From: Hirudinaria manillensis
Taxonomy: Eukaryota > Annelida > Clitellata > Hirudinida > Hirudinidae
Length of the DNA stretch: 64,000 nt
Assembly: GCA_034509925.1 (NCBI GenBank)
Contig: CM067531.1
Location: 1,522,501 to 1,586,500, forward strand
Direction: 5' to 3'
The notes beneath the pieces were generated by a model. The model made no database searches. It was not told the origin of the DNA and saw only the letters and a list, made by a program, of their open reading frames with translations. Shown here in pieces: positions 58,815 to 64,000 of the stretch. Both the position numbers and the translations under genes were made by a program. The first letter of the stretch is position 1. Each line of letters begins with the position of its first letter.

Positions 58815-60846
58815 GAAACTATAGAATTTGAATATGTTTTGAAAAAAATTTTCAAGCAACAAATTATCCTGCATTACATGATTAACTAGGCATTTTAGCA
58901 TTTTTGACATTTCCACTTAATAAGTAATTTCATAACTTATTATTTAAACGAAGAAATTAAAGTAAATTACGTTTTTGATCTAGCAAAATAATAAACAGCT
59001 GAATCTCATGAGATCTGAACTCAAATAATATGGGATCGGGACAGTTTGGGACAATTTGGGTCAACCGTTTAACAGAAGACCAAATCCAAAAGTCCTACAA
59101 CAAAGTTTCTGTTGCTTCCCTTTTTTTGAGTTACTAGCAGTATTAGTGCCTTATCTAAGCTTGCTTTTACTAAACTCAATCAGAAGTTATACTACGAGAG
59201 ATCAATTGGCATCCTATCGAAATAAAAGAAAACTTATTTGGTCACATTACAATTGAAATAGCTTATTTACATTCGATTCAGTCAGGGGTTAGAAATTTCC
59301 CTCTTGCGATATTCAATGAAAGCTTTTTGTTTTACGATATATCTGATGACCTAAATACATATTTCACTTATTTAGTTGTTTGCAACAAGTGAAGACTATC
59401 AAAATATGACCAGAAATTAAAGAGAATGTAAAAGATGTTAATTAATATTATTTTACATCCTTATAAATCTGATAGACAATCATTAAATATTAATGAATTT
59501 AAAAATTTTATTTCCACAAACGTGAATTAAATTGTATACATTATATTGAACCCTACAACCCCCTCCCAAAAAAAAAAAGACGAAAACTCTTATTAGTTTT
59601 GTTAAAAATTCTTCAGTGACACATTTTTAACAAAGGAAAAGCATTCGAGAAATTATTCTGTTGTACCAATAAATTCCTGGAATCCGACGTTATCGTTAAT
59701 TTAACCATCAACTATGTTTTTGTAGCTCAAATAAATTCAGAGTTTCTTTCGTTTTCGATTCTCCATCGACGATTGTTTCTGGAAATTTCGTGCGTTTTTC
59801 TTTGCGCCTGTCTAGGAAAATTTTTCGGGAAGTTATTTATTTAATTGTCTTGCAAAATAAAGAGTTCCGTTCAGTTTTCTCGTTTGCTTAATTCGGCATA
59901 CAGAGATAAACACAACACTATTATCTCACTGTTATCTCAACACTATTATCTATCACTTTAATTCTCGTAATTAAAATCATTTGACGGAGAGGCTTATTGG
60001 TATATATGAGGACTGGTTAATTATTTTTCTTTCAATAAGTGACTTTCTGTTAGACCTGGACTTACCCAGGGTCTAAAGTGGAATAAAAATATCACTTACG
60101 GGAATATGAATAGTTCCCAGCCTGCTTTTTTGAAACATGAATGTGTGTGATTGAAAGTATAAATGGACGAATATTTAGCAAATAAAAATGCAATTTTCAA
60201 CATCAAGATTAAAAGATGGTCGTTCGAAAAATATTGCTATCCAAGCGGTAAGAATGTAATTTATTTTTCACTTATTTCTAAGAATACCATGCATCCAAAA
60301 ATTCACATTTTTCAATTTTAAGCAAAACAACAAAATAAGAAAACTCTCAGTAGGAAAGTACATTTCAGGACGAAATTCAAACAAACTTTTCAATTCAAAC
60401 AAATTTTAACGAGTTACCTTAATATTTGTTAAAACAGTTATTAATCAATAACCAGAGTTTTACCAAAGTTTTATGGGACTTTCCGAGAAACATAAAAGTG
60501 AGAATAGTAAAAGTGCAATTATGGATACATAATTATTCTGAGACAAATTCAAAGAAAGTATTTACTTGATTTACTTTAAAGTAAGACCTTTTCTCATGGA
60601 CAACAAATATTTTTCATCAGTTAGGATTTTTTAATTCACATTTGTTGCCATAAATTTTGATAAATTCTTTAATTTAACTAACTAGTAATTGTTAATTTCC
60701 AATTTTTCTATAATTTTATAATTGTTTCGACATAATTAGCCCAATTAATTATCCAAAACAGTTAGTGGACACGCTATAAAGTCACCGAACGGGTTATAGA
60801 TGGTTATGTTAAAAGTCGTCCAGATCTGAATTGTATTTCTCAAGAA
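58815..60846. other. Spacer between copies H and I
   Basis: No gene supported; the open frame at 59056-59256 has no recognised domain. Contains the conserved type-2 upstream block near 60530-60840. Confidence 0.5.
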
Positions 60847-63471
60847 ATGAAACAATACGAAACCGTTATTGTTTTGTGTTTTATGCAGTTATACTTTACA
60901 ACAAATGGATTGCATACGTGGTGCAGTCCTTATCACACATTCTGTTTGTTCTCTGAAGGGAATGAAGTAAGAGTTTCCAGTTTATCGGAAGCTCAATTGA
61001 AATGCAGTGAAATTAAAAACGACAGTTGGCCTGTTGAATTAGGAGATGAAAGAGTTAAAGAGGTTTTTATTGAATTCATTAACAACCATTCCATCTCCAA
61101 TGTCATTCTCAACGCTTTCAATCGAAATGGAAACTGGTATTGGAAGACAAGCAACATCAGTGAGTTAAATATCATTTAGTAACTGATTTAAGTATTATTT
61201 TAATTAATACTAAATGGACTTCAATGTAAAAAAAAACGAAAGATGCCAAGGCAAACATTGCTAGACAAATAACACGTAAACATTGCGCTATCAAGAATTT
61301 GTGAATTCACAAAAGCCATGATAAATAGTTTTGAAATAATGTTTCCAGAGTCAAGGTGAAGCTGGGAATGGATGCATGATAGGGGCGAACAAATTTAAGA
61401 AAGGATGGATATTAATTAATTTTAAATTAATGAGCCATTAATTTATTTTCGCCACTTTAATTTGAAGAGGTGTCGGGTACCTCAGAAAGTCAGACAATGA
61501 AGAAGCTCAAATATTCCAAACGTCCCTACCTAAAAATTCAGTTGCACCATGAACTTGCCCTCTGCGAGCCCCGACTTATTTCAATATAATAGAACCAAAT
61601 TGTTTTATCATTTTTGTCTTTTTGCGACTGATTTAAAAAAAAAATCCCACAAATGATGTTATCCATTTATGTTTTGAATAGCTATATTGGAAAACTTTGG
61701 CCTTCGATCGAACGAGAATGTGCTGTTTTATAACAACTCTGAGTACCATTCTCTAAGCGTTTATTCGGCTGTCTGCATGACAGGTAAGTTCTTCATTTGA
61801 ATCATTTATATTTTTTTGTATCTCTATTAGTTACAATTAAAGTTAAATTATGTTAAATGTTCGTTTTACCGTTTTCGCTAAACAGGTTGTCAAGATAGTT
61901 GGACTGACTTCATGGGAAAGAGGCTAGTTGAACAAAATGCTCCGCATTTTCCCAACATTAAAACAATTGACGAATGCAAAAAACATTGCGATGCCAACAT
62001 CTCTTGTTCATCAATTGACTTGGCGAACACCAAGAAATGGCATGGCTGTTGGACTCATGGGTATCCATATGATGCATCAAAGATGGATTCAGCAACTGAC
62101 GTATCTCATCATGTTATTAATAGAACAACAAAATCAGTTGACAGGTGCATTGGTGAAGGTAAATTAATTGCAAGCAAAATGTATTTTGTAATTGTTTATT
62201 AAAAATATCTGCTAAAAAATTTTTTTTTAATATTTCAATTAGATCTCGCAATAAGAATAAATCGGTTTGAATCCGTTTCTGAATCTATTTTCACAGGTGA
62301 GAAAGTTTCCCTCATTTTATGATAAAGATCATGAATAAATTATGATAAACAAACGAAGACTGACCAATAAATACATTGATATTTGAATATTTGCATATTC
62401 AGAATTAATGACTCAAAAATACTCGACAATTATTTAATATTACTCCCTCGATATCCCGAACAGCGGCCTCAACGTACTTCTTTTTATGAAATAAAAATAA
62501 ATAAATTAATTAATTAACTAATTAATTAAGGCTTCCTTAAGGCTGGTCCTTTGAGTTTACCTGAATATTTATCATGCTTTGTGTATAATCGTTCGTGTTT
62601 ATTTAATTGTTTTTTTTTTGTGTAACTTCTAACACTAAATCTGTGGAGGATTGATTTTGTTCTGAATAAACTCAAAAAAAATTAAATAATTAAATAAAGT
62701 TAAATAATGGTTACATAAAATTTACAGACTGGAAGATTATTCCAATTTTGGTGGCAATAATAATCGTCCTGATTGTGTTAACATTCGTGGCCGCTGTAAT
62801 CCTTTGCCTGAAGTTAGTCGTTGTAACTCGGATTCTAGGAAATTAGTTAATTAGTTAAAATATAATTAAAATAAATTTAATTAATTAAAATATTGCCTCT
62901 GCATTATTCGGTGAATTGTCATTAATTAAGTTTAGCCTGGTTATTTAAGATCGTCCGTGGGTCCCATGCTAAAGCAATTGTTAGAAAATAGAAACTACAA
63001 TTATTAAAATTAAGTGACCAATTTCATTTTTGCGACAGGAAGCCAAGTGGTTTCCACTTAAAAAAAGGTAAAAAAAAGTCTCGAGATACTGGGAGTTACG
63101 ATATCGCTAGAGTTCTAAATTCACAGGAACCAGAAAGATATTTGGGTCCAAACGGGGATATATACACCAATCCCATCCCTGATGTCTTAAATCCTACAGG
63201 AATTTATTCTGATTTAAATGAAGACCAGTATTATAAGGCCAGACAAGTCGAATTAGATATAGAACCAGTAAGACATTTGGGCCCAACAGATGTTCAGTAC
63301 AGCGAGGTTAATCTTAAAGGATTCCATGTAAGAAAATCAAAGAAATATGTGAGTCAAATTGGAGACCAGATATATTCCGAGATCAAACTTGACAACTTAA
63401 GTACAAATTATTCAAGCCGATGTTTGGACCTGGAAGAACAACATTCAAAAGTCGGACTTGATATGATTTAA
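60847..63471 (+). CDS. Receptor-array copy I: intact lectin-like/PAN receptor with long multi-tyrosine tail
   Basis: Six exons: 60847-61159, 61682-61783, 61886-62158, 62243-62296, 62728-62812 and 63039-63471, giving 419 residues, in phase throughout. Leader (1-21), lectin-like region (22-138: TWCSPYHTFCLFSEGNE, QLKCSEIKNDSWPVELGDER, NGNWYW, SVYSAVCMT), PAN domain (139-229: GCQDSW, ECKKHC, SCSSID, GCWTHG, DRCIGEG), stalk, helix IPILVAIIIVLIVLTFVAAV (about 252-275), then a 144-residue tail. Tail tyrosine motifs in order include YTNP (a YxN site of the Grb2 type), YSDL, VQYSEV (fits the ITIM consensus) and YSEI. It is the longest tail in the array and unlike that of copy H except for the LGP/LNP-type spacers. 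A basic stretch follows the helix, as a stop-transfer signal. Confidence 0.85.
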
Positions 63472-63554
63472 GTGCACGGCATCCAAATGATATTTGGATC
63501 TGATAGGAGATCAGTTTACCAAGATTTAGAATGAATTTTCGCCTGATAAAACTT

Positions 63555-63560
63555 TAATAA
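63555..63560 (+). terminator. Poly(A) signal of copy I
   Basis: AATAAA about 85 bases after the stop codon. Confidence 0.55.
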
Positions 63561-64000
63561 AGTATAAATTCTGAAAATACGCTTTTAAATTCTAAACCAA
63601 GAAGTTACTCGTCATTGTTTCCTTTACCACCACCGTCATGGATAATCAGGAGATAATTTTTGTTAAGGAAGTTGTAAATCATTTTACGGGATCCTTTCTC
63701 TCGAATTCTATAATTCATGTCGTTATCAGATTTGTTACTTAATAACTGTTACATTTCTCTGTGCCGAATGTTATTGCTGATTTCTAATTCCATTTGATCC
63801 AAGGGCTCGTTGTTTGCTTGTTTGTTTGTTTGTTTCATTCATTCCAACAACTAGTAAAATCGTTATTTTCTTTTATTAACCATTTTAATCGTTGCTTTGA
63901 AATCAAACATTGCAATATAAACGAGAAACATGTGATTAGATTAATTTTAAAATATCCAGAGAATTCATAATTTTTAAAAATTAATATTAATAATATTAAA
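63561..64000. other. Sequence downstream of the array, no gene seen
   Basis: Includes a short GTTT repeat (about 63810-63836). The array may continue beyond the right edge. Confidence 0.5.

Noticed and set aside
1..64000. CRISPR arrays, rRNA, tRNA genes
   Set aside because: None seen; the tandem repeats are microsatellites, and the only tRNA-like match is the retrotransposon primer site.

Overview
This is animal nuclear DNA. It is AT-rich, nearly every gene has GT-AG introns, the introns are rich in microsatellites, and the transposon types are those of invertebrate metazoans (Ty3/gypsy, copia, a LINE, a MULE with a FLYWCH-type transposase). Recognisable host genes (glycogen debranching enzyme, ribosomal protein L4, a RhoGAP protein) are clearly metazoan. 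I cannot name the species.

Layout. 1-3.1 kb: minus-strand exons of glycogen debranching enzyme (AGL), running off the left edge. 5.1-7.7 kb: two minus-strand genes for small secreted peptides made of six-cysteine modules, with a frame-broken third copy between them. 9.3-17.5 kb: a minus-strand multi-exon gene with an N-terminal F-BAR-like coiled coil and a C-terminal RhoGAP domain; its introns hold a 600-bp TTGTG satellite and long ATT tracts. 19.36-21.35 kb: a complete plus-strand RPL4 gene of seven exons with a 5' TOP-like start.

22.4-63.5 kb: the notable part, a plus-strand tandem array of at least eleven intact, partial or dead copies of one receptor family. A full copy encodes a signal peptide, a degenerate C-type-lectin-like region (two exons), a six-cysteine PAN/apple domain (one exon), a short stalk, one transmembrane helix and a cytoplasmic tail with YxxI/L/V motifs. 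The extracellular exons are joined by phase-1 introns. Four copies splice into open frames including a tail: 25.3, 41.3, 56.4 and 60.8 kb (302, 285, 373 and 419 residues). Others have no tail (31.8 kb), no membrane helix (45.3 kb), only the PAN domain (22.5 kb), a nonsense codon plus a retrotransposon (47.9 kb), frameshifts (38.9 kb), or are remnants (27.7 and 44.6 kb).

The array is crowded with transposons: an intact Ty3/gypsy element with identical LTRs (49.57-55.06 kb) whose gag starts with a SAP-like domain, a related pol-less LTR element (33.95-35.70 kb), a related solo LTR (29.84-30.12 kb), a copia fragment, a 5'-truncated LINE, a MULE with iterated inverted ends and a 10-bp target duplication (30.51-31.40 kb), and a fold-back element (36.6-38.6 kb). 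Paralogous flanks supply empty sites that confirm several insertions.

I infer a rapidly evolving family of cell-surface recognition receptors, possibly immune or allorecognition, with diverging signalling tails. The domain layout and splicing are read from the sequence; the function is inference.
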